The notes beneath the pieces were generated by a model that ran no database searches, was not told where the DNA came from, and saw only the letters and a list, made by a program, of their open reading frames with translations. From NCBI GenBank assembly GCA_020725025.1, contig DYFV01000004.1:1-64000 (forward strand): DNA of 64,000 nucleotides, given 5' to 3'. Both the position numbers and the translations under genes were made by a program. Shown here piece after piece: positions 9,836 through 19,106 of the stretch. Numbering within the stretch: position 1 is the first letter of the stretch; each line of letters opens with the position of its first letter. This DNA is from Azoarcus sp. GTDB lineage: Bacteria > Pseudomonadota > Gammaproteobacteria > Burkholderiales > Rhodocyclaceae.

Positions 9836-11089
9836 ATGCCTGCGACCACCGCCTCAGCCACCTCCTCCCGCCCGCCCGCTCTCGGCGTCGCCGAGGCACG
9901 CCGGGCGATCCTCGAACGCCTCTCGCCCGTGACCGGCTGGGAGCGCGTGACGGTACGCAACGCCCTCGGACGTGTGCTCGCCGAGGACGTCATCGCGCCC
10001 TACAACGTGCCCGCTCACGACAACTCGGCGATGGATGGCTATGCGGTGCGTCATGCCGATCTGGCCCCGGGGGCCGAAACCACCCTCGCCGTGGTCGGCA
10101 CCGCCTTCGCCGGACGCCCGTTCTCGGGACTGGTCGGCGCCGGCCAGGCCGTGCGCATCATGACGGGCGCATCGATCCCGCAAGGCGCCGACACCATCGT
10201 GGTCCAGGAAGTGACCCGCAGCGACGGCGAGCGCGTGACGATCCCTCCCGGGCAGCGCGCCGGCCAGAACCTGCGCCGCGCCGGCGAGGACCTCGCGCTC
10301 GGCGGCGTTGCGCTTCCCGCCGGCAAGCGCTGCGGGCCGGCCGACCTGGGGCTCATCGCCTCCCTCGGCATCGCGGAGGTGGCGGTTCATCGTCCGCTGC
10401 GGGTGGCCTTCTTCTCCACCGGCGACGAGATCGCCTCCATCGGCAAGCCGCTCGCTCCGGGCGAGATCTACGACAGCAACCGCTACACGCTCTTCGGCGC
10501 GCTCACGCGGCTGGGCTGCGAGGTGCTCGACATGGGCGTCGTGCGCGACGATCCGGCCGCCCTGGAGACCGCCCTGCGCGACGCCTCCGCGGCGGCCGAC
10601 GTCGTGCTCACCAGCGGCGGCGTGTCCGTGGGCGAGGCCGACTTCATCCGTGAGCTCATGAACCGCCTGGGCGAAGTCGCGTTCTGGAAGATCGACATCA
10701 AGCCCGGCCGCCCCATGGCCTTCGGGCGCGTGGGCGACGCGTGGCTCTTCGGCCTGCCGGGCAACCCGGTGGCGGTGCTGGTCACTTTCTACCAGTTCGT
10801 GCAGGACGCGCTGCTGACCCTGTCGGGCGTGCGCCCGCTGCCCGAACCGGCGATCTTCGAGGCGGTCTGCGCCGAGCCGATCCGCAAGCAGCCCGGACGC
10901 CGCGAGTTCCTGCGCGGCCGGCTCTCCGCCGGCGAAGGCGAGCCGCGCGTGGCGCTGGCCGGCGCCCAGGGCTCGGGCGTGCTGCGCTCGATGGCGGAAG
11001 CGAACTGCTTCATCGTGCTGCCCGAGTCGCGCGGCGACGTCGCGGCGGGCGAGCGCGTGCCGGTGCAGATGTTCGACGGATTGGTGTAA
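9836..11089 (+). CDS. moeA: Molybdopterin molybdenumtransferase MoeA
   Basis: A 417-aa protein of normal length. It has the N-terminal MoeA region (NALGRVLAEDV, then NSAMDGYAV and RIMTGASIP), the central MoaB/Mog-like domain with FFSTGDEI and LTSGGVSVGEAD, then LPGNPVAV and a C-terminal beta domain. MoeA inserts molybdate into adenylylated molybdopterin to complete Moco. No other Moco gene is nearby and the gene has its own leader after a terminator. The ATG at 9836 follows a purine-rich GAAAGAAGG segment that can serve as ribosome-binding site. Confidence 0.96.
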   Translation: MPATTASATSSRPPALGVAEARRAILERLSPVTGWERVTVRNALGRVLAEDVIAPYNVPAHDNSAMDGYAVRHADLAPGAETTLAVVGTAFAGRPFSGLVGAGQAVRIMTGASIPQGADTIVVQEVTRSDGERVTIPPGQRAGQNLRRAGEDLALGGVALPAGKRCGPADLGLIASLGIAEVAVHRPLRVAFFSTGDEIASIGKPLAPGEIYDSNRYTLFGALTRLGCEVLDMGVVRDDPAALETALRDASAAADVVLTSGGVSVGEADFIRELMNRLGEVAFWKIDIKPGRPMAFGRVGDAWLFGLPGNPVAVLVTFYQFVQDALLTLSGVRPLPEPAIFEAVCAEPIRKQPGRREFLRGRLSAGEGEPRVALAGAQGSGVLRSMAEANCFIVLPESRGDVAAGERVPVQMFDGLV

Positions 11090-11116
11090 ACCTCTTTCTC
11101 ACGGATGGAACGACCG

Positions 11117-11776
11117 ATGAACCAGGATCAACTCAAGAAGGAAGCGGCCATCGCCGCGCTGGAGTACGTCGAGGACGGCATGATCGTCGGCGTCGGCACC
11201 GGCTCCACGGTCAACCACTTCATCGACGGTCTGGCCGAGTTCAAGGACCGCATCGCCGGCGCCGTTTCGAGCTCCGAGGCTAGCAGCCGGCGGCTGGCTG
11301 CACTCGGCATCCCGCTGGTCGACCTCAACGACCTCACCGACCTGCCGATCTACGTGGATGGTGCGGACGAGATCGACGGAGGTTTCTGCATGATCAAGGG
11401 CGGGGGCGGCGCGCTCACCCGCGAGAAGATCGTCGCCGCGGTGGCCGACCGCTTCATCTGTATCTGCGACGAGAGCAAGCAGGTGGAATTCCTCGGGCGC
11501 TTTCCGCTGCCGGTGGAGGTCATACCGATGGCGCGCGCCTACGTCGAGCGCGAGCTCGTCCGCCTGGGCGGAGAGCCGAAGCTGCGCGAAGGATTCGTGA
11601 CCGACAACGGCAACCTGATCCTGGACGTGCATGGACTGCGCATCGCCGCGCCCAAGAGCCTGGAATCCGATCTCAACCAGATCGTGGGCGTTGTGACCAA
11701 CGGCCTTTTCGCCCGCCGGGGTGCCGACCTGCTCCTGCTCGCCAGCCCGCACGGCGTGAAGCGGCTCGCCCCCTGA
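11117..11776 (+). CDS. rpiA: Ribose-5-phosphate isomerase A
   Basis: A 219-aa enzyme with the RpiA signatures [29 protein letters not shown] and [11 protein letters not shown]. The ATG at 11117 gives [18 protein letters not shown], which aligns with the known E. coli start (MTQDELKK...); an ATG 12 bases upstream is less likely. It interconverts ribose 5-phosphate and ribulose 5-phosphate, feeding both nucleotide synthesis and the phosphoribulokinase step. It is therefore a Calvin-cycle enzyme lying outside the two cbb clusters. It is 27 bp after moeA and may be cotranscribed with it. Confidence 0.96.
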   Translation: MNQDQLKKEAAIAALEYVEDGMIVGVGTGSTVNHFIDGLAEFKDRIAGAVSSSEASSRRLAALGIPLVDLNDLTDLPIYVDGADEIDGGFCMIKGGGGALTREKIVAAVADRFICICDESKQVEFLGRFPLPVEVIPMARAYVERELVRLGGEPKLREGFVTDNGNLILDVHGLRIAAPKSLESDLNQIVGVVTNGLFARRGADLLLLASPHGVKRLAP

Positions 11777-11797
11777 GCCCTTTCACCGGGGCGACAA

Positions 11798-11831
11798 CTG
11801 CAACACAACCGTCACACTCGGCTGCTAGCCT
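11798..11831 (+). promoter_or_regulatory. Possible Pho box and -10 ahead of phoU
   Basis: CTGCAAC (11798-11804), four bases, then CCGTCAC (11809-11815) resemble the paired CTGTCAT heptamers of a PhoB site; the second copy fits better. A TAGCCT -10 follows at 11826-11831, ten bases on, close to the usual PhoB promoter geometry. The first heptamer is weak and no PhoB gene is visible in the window. Confidence 0.35.
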
Positions 11832-11858
11832 CTTTCAATTCGGATTCGACCGGTCACC

Positions 11859-12560
11859 ATGAACAAACATACCTACTCCCACTTCGATATCGAGCTCGAA
11901 GCGATCCAGAAGCGACTGCTGGCCATGGGCGGTCTCGTATCGAAGCAACTGGTCGATGCCATCGACGGCCTGAGCCGCTCCGACCTGGCGCTCATCGACG
12001 CGGTGATCGACGGTGACCGTCGCGTCAACCAGGAAGAAGTGGCGCTCGACGAGGCCTGCATCCAGCTCATCGCCCGTCACGCGCCGACCGCCGGCGACCT
12101 GCGCATGGTCATGACGGCGATCCAGATGATCACCGACCTCGAGCGCATCGGCGACGAGGCCAAGAAGATCGCCAAGGCGAGCCGCCGCATCATCGAGTCC
12201 GAGACGAACTTCGTGCCCAAGGTCGAGCTGCGGCACATCTCCAGCATGGTCGTCGACATGCTGCACGGTGCGCTGGATGCGTTCGCCCGCAACGATCCGT
12301 CGCAGTCGGCCGAGATCGTGCGTCGCGACAAGGAGGTCGACGCGATCTTCAAGGGCATCATGCGCCAGCTGATCACCTACATGATGGAAGATCCGCGGCT
12401 CATCACGCACTCGCTGGACGTGCTGTTCATCGCCAAATCGATCGAGCGTATCGGTGACCACGCCAAGAACATCTCGGAATACGTGGTTTACCTGGTCAAG
12501 GGGCGCGACGTGCGCCACGAGGGCGTCGACGCCCTGGAGCGCGAAGCCGGCAGGGAGTGA
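11859..12560 (+). CDS. phoU: Phosphate-signalling regulator PhoU
   Basis: A 233-aa all-helical protein made of two PhoU repeats. Each repeat has the metal-site pattern of the family (DLERIGDEAKKIAK in the first, SIERIGDHAKNISEYV in the second). PhoU dampens PhoR/PhoB signalling through the Pst transporter and limits phosphate uptake. Unusually, pstSCAB and phoBR are not adjacent: the neighbours are rpiA and, across a terminator, yggX. A polyphosphate:AMP phosphotransferase gene 3.6 kb away is the other phosphate gene in the window. Confidence 0.95.
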   Translation: MNKHTYSHFDIELEAIQKRLLAMGGLVSKQLVDAIDGLSRSDLALIDAVIDGDRRVNQEEVALDEACIQLIARHAPTAGDLRMVMTAIQMITDLERIGDEAKKIAKASRRIIESETNFVPKVELRHISSMVVDMLHGALDAFARNDPSQSAEIVRRDKEVDAIFKGIMRQLITYMMEDPRLITHSLDVLFIAKSIERIGDHAKNISEYVVYLVKGRDVRHEGVDALEREAGRE

Positions 12561-12598
12561 GCAGGAGCGGCTGGCCCGGATCCACGGCCCGAAAAGCC

Positions 12599-12638
12599 AA
12601 ACGAAGAGGGGATGGCGACTGCCATCCCCTCTTCGTTT
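12599..12638. terminator. Bidirectional terminator between phoU and yggX
   Basis: An 18-bp perfect stem (12599-12616 with 12621-12638) with loop GACT opens with AAACGAAGAGGGG and closes with the complement ending TTCGTTT. The A/T tails on both sides allow it to stop phoU from the left and the yggX operon from the right. Confidence 0.8.
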
Positions 12639-12659
12639 CCGCAGCCCTCTCGGGAGGGA

Positions 12660-12932
12660 TCAGGCGCTCGGCGGGACGTATCCCTGGACGTTGTCCGCAC
12701 CGCCGCCGAAGAAGTGCTTCTCCATCTGCTCGGCCAGATACTTGCGCGCACGCGCATCCATCAGATTGAGGCGGTTCTCGTTGATCAGCATGGTCTGATA
12801 CTTGACCCACTGCTGCCAGGCTTCCTTCGAGACGTTCTCGAAGATGCGCTTGCCCAGTTCGCCCGGGACGGGCGGCCGGTCCAGCCCTTCCGCCTCGCGA
12901 CCGAGCTTCACGCAATTGACCATACGGGTCAT
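12660..12932 (-). CDS. yggX: Probable Fe(2+)-trafficking protein YggX
   Basis: A 90-aa protein. It begins [21 protein letters not shown] and contains [25 protein letters not shown], signatures of the YggX/Fe-trafficking family; C7 is the conserved cysteine. The family protects iron-sulfur clusters during oxidative stress and may carry iron. It is the last gene of a minus-strand run and lies three bases after the diguanylate cyclase stop. In many betaproteobacteria yggX follows argA directly, so the cyclase looks inserted. Confidence 0.94.
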   Translation of the reverse strand: MTRMVNCVKLGREAEGLDRPPVPGELGKRIFENVSKEAWQQWVKYQTMLINENRLNLMDARARKYLAEQMEKHFFGGGADNVQGYVPPSA

Positions 12933-12935
12933 GTC

Positions 12936-14594
12936 TTAATCCTCTCTGCGCTGTGGTTCATCGGAATCCGAAGTGGGCATTCTATCGGATTCGCACTCGC
13001 TGCCGGCGATGGACCACTGGTTGCGGCCTTCGCTCTTGGCGCGATACATGGCGCGGTCGGCCGCACCGATGAGCTCCTCCGCGTCACGCGCGTGGCGCGG
13101 ATAGAGGGAGATGCCCACGCTGGCGGTGAGTCCGACGCGCTTGCCGTCGAACTCGAAACGCAGGGCCTCGACCCCCTCCACGATACGCCGCGCGAGCTCG
13201 GAGAGCTCCTCCTCGTTGGAATCCGGCACGAGGATGCCGAATTCGTCGCCGCCGAGGCGGAAAAACAGCTCGTTGCGCCGGATGATGGCACCCACCCCCT
13301 GCGCGAGGCCGACGAGCACCCGGTCGCCCGCCTGGTGGCCGAATTCGTCGTTGATCGGCTTGAAGCCGTCCAGGTCGATCGCCACCAGTCCCACCTGCAC
13401 CCCGCGGCGGCCCGCGTCGGCCAGATGGCGGTCCAGCTCTTCATGGAAACGGCGCCGGTTGAAGAGATTGGTGAGCGGATCGCGTTCCGCGAGCTCCACC
13501 AGCCGGCGCGCGATGCGCCGCTGCTCGGTGACGTCCTCGTAGATCCAGACACGGCCGATGCCGCGCTTGCCCTGTCCGCCCTCCACCACGGCGGACACGT
13601 CGGTGACCGTGCGACCGTCGCGGAAACGGATCTCGTAGGGATCGCTCACCGCGTGCACCTTCACCACGCTCTGCACGTGGTGGAAGTAGGACTCGGGCCG
13701 CTCGAGGAGATCCGCCACTCGGCTCTGCAGGACCACGTCACGCACGCCGATCAGGTTCTCGTCGGGCGGGAAGCCCCAGATGTCGAGCATCGCCCGGTTG
13801 TAGTAGAGCACGCGATGGTCGCGGTCCATGAACAGGATGCCCAGCCGGATCACGTTGAGAAGCGCCGACAGGCGCTGGCGCTCGTCGTTGCTGCGCGCGA
13901 GATAGTGCTCCCGGAGGGCCTGGGCACGGCGCAGCTCGGTCACCGTCTCGAGCAGCTTGTACTCCGTCTCCTTGCGCGCCTGGATGTCCTCGGCCGACAT
14001 GCGCAGCCCCTCGGGGCGGGTAGAATCCTTGCCGATAGGCCGCCAGTGGCAGGCGACCCAGCACACGCGTCCATCGGAGCGCACCAGCCGCATCTCGAAG
14101 TCCTCGGCGCCGCCCTGCTCGGCCACGCGCTGTGCCATGCGCAGGCAGTACTTGCGATCCGAGTCGTGCACCAGCAGGGCGAGCGCGTCGGGAGCGGCCA
14201 GGCATTCGTCCGGCGTGCGTCCGGTGAGCCGCTCGATGGAAGGACTGATCCAGATCAGACGTCCGCCCAGGTCGAAGAGCGCCTCGACGCCATGCACTCC
14301 CCCGGCGAGCTCGCGCAGCGTCGCGGCGTCTTCGCCCCCCGACGGCGTTTCCGCGTGCCCGGACGGTGCCGGGGCATACCCGGTCGGCGGAAGCGCCGCC
14401 GCACCGCGCCGTGCGAGGCGTTCGTGGGTGGCGACGGCGGCGAGCACGCCGATCGCGACAACCGCGCCCGACGTCGCCAGCCACGCGCCGGTCACGCCGC
14501 TATCGAGCCCGAACACCATCCCGATGCCGGCGAGCGCCGAGGCGAGCAAGCCCGCGAGCACGGGAGTTCGGCCGTCGCGCCCGCTATCGTGCAT
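12936..14594 (-). CDS. Membrane PAS-PAS-GGDEF diguanylate cyclase
   Basis: This 552-aa protein has two N-terminal membrane segments (about residues 10-32 and 37-56). Two PAS domains follow (about 95-210 and 243-362), then a GGDEF domain (about 370-530) with an intact GGDEF motif at 448-452, so c-di-GMP synthesis is expected. The inhibitory RxxD site is degenerate (RRNE five residues before GGDEF), so product inhibition may be weak. The ATG at 14594 has AAGG at a good distance; a GTG at 14609 is the alternative. It lies between argA and yggX on the same strand. The signal sensed is unknown. Confidence 0.9.
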   Translation of the reverse strand: MHDSGRDGRTPVLAGLLASALAGIGMVFGLDSGVTGAWLATSGAVVAIGVLAAVATHERLARRGAAALPPTGYAPAPSGHAETPSGGEDAATLRELAGGVHGVEALFDLGGRLIWISPSIERLTGRTPDECLAAPDALALLVHDSDRKYCLRMAQRVAEQGGAEDFEMRLVRSDGRVCWVACHWRPIGKDSTRPEGLRMSAEDIQARKETEYKLLETVTELRRAQALREHYLARSNDERQRLSALLNVIRLGILFMDRDHRVLYYNRAMLDIWGFPPDENLIGVRDVVLQSRVADLLERPESYFHHVQSVVKVHAVSDPYEIRFRDGRTVTDVSAVVEGGQGKRGIGRVWIYEDVTEQRRIARRLVELAERDPLTNLFNRRRFHEELDRHLADAGRRGVQVGLVAIDLDGFKPINDEFGHQAGDRVLVGLAQGVGAIIRRNELFFRLGGDEFGILVPDSNEEELSELARRIVEGVEALRFEFDGKRVGLTASVGISLYPRHARDAEELIGAADRAMYRAKSEGRNQWSIAGSECESDRMPTSDSDEPQRRED

Positions 14595-14654
14595 GCGGCA
14601 CCTTCGCACGGCCCCCGGCCGCCTCGCGTCCCGGACGTGACACCTTCGTGCGGA

Positions 14655-15971
14655 TCATAGTGATTTCACGAACACCTTCGAGCGCCGCTGGTAGTTGTAC
14701 AGCTCGCGCTTCTGGCGCGGCAGCGCGTCCGGGCCGATCTCGCTGAAACCGCGCTCCCGGAACCAGTGCGCGGTACGCGTCGTGAGCACGAAGAGCCGCT
14801 CCAGGCGATGGGTGCGGGCGCGCTGCTCGATGCGCCGCAGGAGTTGGTCGCCAAGCCCCGCACGCCGATACTCGGGCGTCACCGCAAGACAGGCGAGCTC
14901 GGCGGCCCTCTCGTCGCTGAACGGATAGAGGGCGGCGCAGCCCACCAGCATCCCGTCGTGCTCCACCACGGTGAAGCGGTCGATCTCCTGCTCGAGCAGC
15001 TCGCGCCCGCGCCGCACCAGGCTGCCGTCGGCCTCCATGGGCGAGATGAGCGCCACCAGGGCGGCTACGTCGTCGACGGTCGCCTCGCGCATGCGAAACA
15101 GCGGATCGCGGGACACCACGGTACCGACACCGGCGTGGGTGAAGAACTCCAGCAGCAGTCCGCCGTCCTTGTCGTGGTCGATGAGGTGGACCCGCGCGAC
15201 GCCGCGGCGCACCGCGCGGATGGCGCACGGCAGGTAAAGGTGCAGGTCCTCGGTGAGCCCTTCGCCGGCGTTGAGCATGCGCTCGGCCTCGTCGGCGGTG
15301 ACCGAGTCGATGAGGTCACCCTCGGCATCGAGAAGCCCCGGGGCGTCGCACAGATAGATGAGCTTTTCCGCCTTCACCGCCACCGCCACCGCCTCGGCGA
15401 CCTCCTCCATGCTGAGATTGAAGATCTCGCCCGCGGGCGAGACGCCCAGCGGCGTGATCAGCACGACGTTCTGCTGGTCGAGGTCGGCGTTGATCTCCTC
15501 GGCGATGATCTTCCGTACCGCACCGGTGAACTGGTAGTCGACCCCGTCGACCACGCCCACGGGACGCGCGGTGAGGAAATTGCCGCCGGTCACGCGCATG
15601 TAGCTGCCCGCCATGGGCGTGTTCGGAAGCCCCTGGGAGAGCAGCGCCTCGACCTCGAAGCGGGTCACCGCCATGGCGACCTTCACGCACTCCAGGGCCG
15701 CCGCGTCGGTCACCCGCAGGCCGTTGTGGAAGCGCGGCTCGAGCCCCCGCCGCTCGAGCTCCGCATCGATCTGCGGGCGCGCGCCGTGCACCAGCACCAG
15801 GCGGATGCCCAGGGCGGCCAGCAGGTTGCAGTCGTAGGCGAGGCTCTGGGCGCGCGCACCGCCTGCCACCTCGCCACCGAAGCCGATGACGAAAGTGCGT
15901 CCGCGAAAGGCATGGATGTAGGGGGCAGCCCCCCTCACCCAAGCCACGAACTGGTCGGTGGAAGCGGCCAT
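14655..15971 (-). CDS. argA: Amino-acid N-acetyltransferase (N-acetylglutamate synthase)
   Basis: A 438-aa classical two-domain ArgA. The amino-acid-kinase-like domain covers about residues 1-290, with VIGFGGE and VLVHGARPQID. A C-terminal GNAT acetyltransferase domain carries VTPEYRRAGLGDQLL as its acetyl-CoA loop. It acetylates glutamate in the first step of arginine synthesis and is normally inhibited by arginine through the kinase-like domain. The start MAASTDQFVAWVRGAAPYI aligns with the start of E. coli ArgA. The frame stays open to 16079, but those 36 extra residues look non-coding. Confidence 0.93.
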   Translation of the reverse strand: MAASTDQFVAWVRGAAPYIHAFRGRTFVIGFGGEVAGGARAQSLAYDCNLLAALGIRLVLVHGARPQIDAELERRGLEPRFHNGLRVTDAAALECVKVAMAVTRFEVEALLSQGLPNTPMAGSYMRVTGGNFLTARPVGVVDGVDYQFTGAVRKIIAEEINADLDQQNVVLITPLGVSPAGEIFNLSMEEVAEAVAVAVKAEKLIYLCDAPGLLDAEGDLIDSVTADEAERMLNAGEGLTEDLHLYLPCAIRAVRRGVARVHLIDHDKDGGLLLEFFTHAGVGTVVSRDPLFRMREATVDDVAALVALISPMEADGSLVRRGRELLEQEIDRFTVVEHDGMLVGCAALYPFSDERAAELACLAVTPEYRRAGLGDQLLRRIEQRARTHRLERLFVLTTRTAHWFRERGFSEIGPDALPRQKRELYNYQRRSKVFVKSL

Positions 15972-16138
15972 GTCGGCCGGTGCGTGTACGGGGACAGGGG
16001 TCGATTCGCCGCTCAATCGGTCACCGGAAGAAAGGAATGGACGAGCGTCCGCCGCGCTGAGCGCGACGGCGCATGGCATATGTTGTGGGCAATTCTAGCG
16101 GAATAGGCACGTCGCGGCCCCTTGGAGCTTACATCCGG

Positions 16139-17632
16139 TTACCGACGATCGAGCGCCGCCTCGAGGCGCTCGCAGATCGTGCGCAGGACCTTGATGCGCG
16201 CGAAATACTTGTTGTCGGCTTCGACCAGGGTCCAGGGCGAAGTTTCCGTGCTGGTGCGATCGACCATGTCGCACACGGCGCTGGCGTAATCGTCCCAGCG
16301 CTCGCGATTGCGCCAGTCCTCGGCGGTGATCTTGAAACGCTTGTGGGGCTGGGCCTCGCGCTCGTTGAAGCGGGCGAGCTGCTCGTCCCTGCTGATCGCG
16401 AGCCAGAACTTCACCACCACCGTTCCGGCGGCGGCGAGCTGATCCTCGAAATCGTTGATCTCGGCATAGGCGCGCATCCAGTCGGCCTCCGAGCAGTAGC
16501 CTTCCACGCGCTCCACCAGCACGCGCCCGTACCAGGAGCGATCGAAGATCGCGACCCGCCCCTGGCGCGGCAGATGACGCCAGAAGCGCCACAGATAGGG
16601 CTGGGCACGCTCTTCCTCGGTCGGCGCGGCGATGGGGATGATGCGGTAGCGGCGGGCATCCATGGCCGCCGTGACGCGCCGGATCGCGCCGCCCTTGCCG
16701 GCTGCGTCGGCCCCTTCGAACACGAGCACCAGCGAGCGGTCGCGGAACGCGTCGCTGCGGGAGAGCAGCGCGAGCCGCCCCTGCCAATGCTCGAGGGCCT
16801 CGGCGTAATCCTTCTTCTCGAGGGGCTGGCGCAGCGCCAGCCCGTCGAGGAGATTGCGCCCGTCGGGCGGCTGCGGCGGCAGCGGCGGCGCCATCACCCG
16901 CGGCTGCCAGTTCCGCCCGGCCAGATCGAGACGCTTGCGCATCGCCTCCAGGAGCGTACGCCCGGTGAGCAGCGCGCGGAAATGCTTGTCCGTGCCGTCG
17001 ACGATGATCCACGGCGCCTCGCCGCTGCTGGTGCGCCGCAGGACATGCTCGGCCACCTCCCGATAGCGGTCGTACTGATCGAAGTAGTGCCAGTCCTGAT
17101 CGGTCACGCGCCAGCGGGTGCGCGGATCCTTCTCCAGGGCCTTCAGGCGCTTCTTCTGTCCGTCGCGGGAGAGGTGGAACCAGAACTTGAGGAGCAGCAC
17201 GCCTTCGCGCACCAGCATGCTCTCGAAGCGGTTGATCTCGTCCAGCCGCTGATCGAGCTCGGCGCGCTTGTTGACCTTGTTCACCCGCTCGCGGATGGGA
17301 TCGGTGTACCAGTTGCCGAAGAGGATGCCGATCCTGCCCCGTGGCGGCAGGGCGCGCCAGAAGCGCCACATGAAGGGCCGTTCGGCCTCCTCGGTGGTCG
17401 GTGCGTCGAAGGCCCAGGTCTCGATGTGGCGCGGGTCCATCCATTCGTTGAGCAGATTGACCGTCTCGCCCTTGCCCGCCCCGTCGATGCCGTTGACCAG
17501 CACCACCACGGCGAATTGCTTGCCGTCGAGCAGATCGAACTGGGCGTCGAGCAGCTGCGCGCGCAGCAGCGGCTCGGCCTCGTCGTAATCGGCCTTGGAC
17601 GTCTTGTGACCCAGCTCCGCGGATTCGAACAT
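16139..17632 (-). CDS. pap: Polyphosphate:AMP phosphotransferase (class II PPK2, two-domain)
   Basis: A 497-aa protein made of two fused PPK2 domains. The first has a Walker A loop at G48-I-D-G-A-G-K-G and the second at G307-A-D-A-A-G-K-G. Each is followed by the family's RFWRxLP and YGRV/NWYT-type segments. Two-domain PPK2 enzymes transfer phosphate from polyphosphate to AMP, giving ADP, so stored polyphosphate can recharge nucleotides. It lies 22 bp after rsmE on the same strand and precedes argA. The fold is certain; AMP as substrate follows from the two-domain class. Confidence 0.9.
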   Translation of the reverse strand: MFESAELGHKTSKADYDEAEPLLRAQLLDAQFDLLDGKQFAVVVLVNGIDGAGKGETVNLLNEWMDPRHIETWAFDAPTTEEAERPFMWRFWRALPPRGRIGILFGNWYTDPIRERVNKVNKRAELDQRLDEINRFESMLVREGVLLLKFWFHLSRDGQKKRLKALEKDPRTRWRVTDQDWHYFDQYDRYREVAEHVLRRTSSGEAPWIIVDGTDKHFRALLTGRTLLEAMRKRLDLAGRNWQPRVMAPPLPPQPPDGRNLLDGLALRQPLEKKDYAEALEHWQGRLALLSRSDAFRDRSLVLVFEGADAAGKGGAIRRVTAAMDARRYRIIPIAAPTEEERAQPYLWRFWRHLPRQGRVAIFDRSWYGRVLVERVEGYCSEADWMRAYAEINDFEDQLAAAGTVVVKFWLAISRDEQLARFNEREAQPHKRFKITAEDWRNRERWDDYASAVCDMVDRTSTETSPWTLVEADNKYFARIKVLRTICERLEAALDRR

Positions 17633-17654
17633 GGTTGCGTCGGCTCCCCGCTCG

Positions 17655-18383
17655 TTATGCCCCGAAATCTCCCCATAGCGCCTGCGCCGCCGCCAGGACC
17701 GCGAGGCCCGCAGTCTCGGTGCGCAGCACCCGCGGGCCGAGCCCCACCGGGATGCAGTCCGCCGCGCGGCAGGCCGCGAGCTCCGGCTCCGACCACCCGC
17801 CTTCGGGGCCGATCAGGAAGTGCAGCGCGCCCGCCGGCGGCGGGAGGCCGGCCAGCGGCGCGCCGTGTGCGGGATCGAGCAGCAGGCGGGTCGCCCCGCG
17901 CGCTGCGGCGAGGTAGTCGCGCAGGCCCGTCAGCGGCGCCACTTCGGGCACACGGTCGCGCCCGCACTGCTCGCAGGCGGCGACCGCCACCTGGCGCCAG
18001 TGCTCGACGCGCCGCGCGGCACGCTCGCCCGAGAGACGCAGGACCGAGCGCTCGGCCTCGACCGGCACCACCGCGCGCGCGCCCAGTTCGACCGCCTTCT
18101 GTACGATCCAGTCCATCTTGTCGCCGCTCGCCAGCGCCTGCACCAGCACGAGCTCGAGGGGCGATTCGCGATCGACCGCGCGCGCCTCGCCGAGCACCGC
18201 GAACCACTCGCGCCCCTGCCCCTGCAGTCGCGCGGGGACCTCGCCGCCATGACCGTCGAACAGGACCACGGCGTCGCCGTCGCGCAAGCGCAGCACGCGG
18301 GTGGCGTGATGAGCGAGCGCCTCGGGCAGGCGCACGCTGCCCATCTCGGGCAGCCGATCCGGAAAAAAGAAACGGGAAATCAT
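17655..18383 (-). CDS. rsmE: 16S rRNA (uracil(1498)-N(3))-methyltransferase
   Basis: A 242-aa SPOUT methyltransferase. It begins MISRFFFPDR, with an N-terminal PUA-like domain (HHATRVLRLRDGD) and the C-terminal knot motifs LIGPEGGWSEPE and LGPRVLRTETAGLA that define RsmE. It methylates U1498 of 16S rRNA in the 30S subunit. It is the first gene of the minus-strand run rsmE-pap-argA-cyclase-yggX and is divergent from the thioredoxin-like gene, with about 160 bp between. Confidence 0.95.
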   Translation of the reverse strand: MISRFFFPDRLPEMGSVRLPEALAHHATRVLRLRDGDAVVLFDGHGGEVPARLQGQGREWFAVLGEARAVDRESPLELVLVQALASGDKMDWIVQKAVELGARAVVPVEAERSVLRLSGERAARRVEHWRQVAVAACEQCGRDRVPEVAPLTGLRDYLAAARGATRLLLDPAHGAPLAGLPPPAGALHFLIGPEGGWSEPELAACRAADCIPVGLGPRVLRTETAGLAVLAAAQALWGDFGA

Positions 18384-18545
18384 CGAGCTACCGCACCGGC
18401 GCCGCCCAGGCGCGCCCCGGCCGCCGCGCGACGCGCGGCAGGACGGGAGGAGCCGAGGCCGCCGGCATGAAGCCGGAATGGGCTGAAAAGGGGCGCGAAA
18501 TCATCGTGCTATTATAGGGAAACCGCCATTTTCGGGAGACCTGCG

Positions 18546-19103
18546 ATGGTCGCCATGACGACTCCGGTATGCGATTTCGGCTGGCCCGCGCCGGATTTCG
18601 ATCTTCCCGGCGTGGACGGCAAGCGCCATTCGCTTGCCAGCGCGCGCGGCGAGAACGGGCTCCTGGTGATGTTCATCTGCAATCACTGCCCCTTCGTTAA
18701 GGCGGTGCTCGATCGTATCGTCCGCGACGCGCGCGAGCTCGCCGCGCACGGCATCGGAAGCATCGCCATCATGTCCAACGATCCGGCCGAGTACGCCGAG
18801 GACTCGTGGGAAAACATGATCCGTGTCGCCAGGGAGCGCGATTTCCCCTTCCCCTACGTCCTGGACGAGACCCAGGAAGTGGCCAAGGCCTACGGCGCGG
18901 TGTGCACCCCGGATTTCTACGGCTTCAACGGCAAGCTCGAGCTGCAGTACCGCGGACGGCTCGACGCCACGGGCCGGGGACCGGCCGCTCCCGACACGCG
19001 CCGCGAGCTGCTCGAGGCCATGCTGCAGGTCGCGCGCACCGGGCAGGGGCCGAAGGAACAGATGCCCAGCATCGGCTGCTCGATCAAATGGCGGGATACC
19101 TGA
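18546..19103 (+). CDS. Thioredoxin-fold protein of the AhpC/TSA-like group
   Basis: A 185-aa cytoplasmic protein (no signal peptide) with a peroxiredoxin/thioredoxin fold. It opens PAPDFDLPGVDGKRHSL and has the redox motif C45-N-H-C48 in MFICNHCPFVK, instead of the single peroxidatic cysteine of AhpC. This matches the widespread thioredoxin family proteins whose partner is unknown. A CxxC motif suggests disulfide exchange rather than peroxide reduction. CTATTATAG around 18511-18519 is a likely -10 region, and GGGAGA lies before the ATG. It is three bases upstream of the next gene. Confidence 0.85.
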   Translation: MVAMTTPVCDFGWPAPDFDLPGVDGKRHSLASARGENGLLVMFICNHCPFVKAVLDRIVRDARELAAHGIGSIAIMSNDPAEYAEDSWENMIRVARERDFPFPYVLDETQEVAKAYGAVCTPDFYGFNGKLELQYRGRLDATGRGPAAPDTRRELLEAMLQVARTGQGPKEQMPSIGCSIKWRDT

Positions 19104-19106
19104 AAG

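Noticed and set aside
15972-16079. N-terminal extension of ArgA to 16079
   Set aside because: The added 36 residues do not match any ArgA, and the start at 15971 aligns with the E. coli protein.
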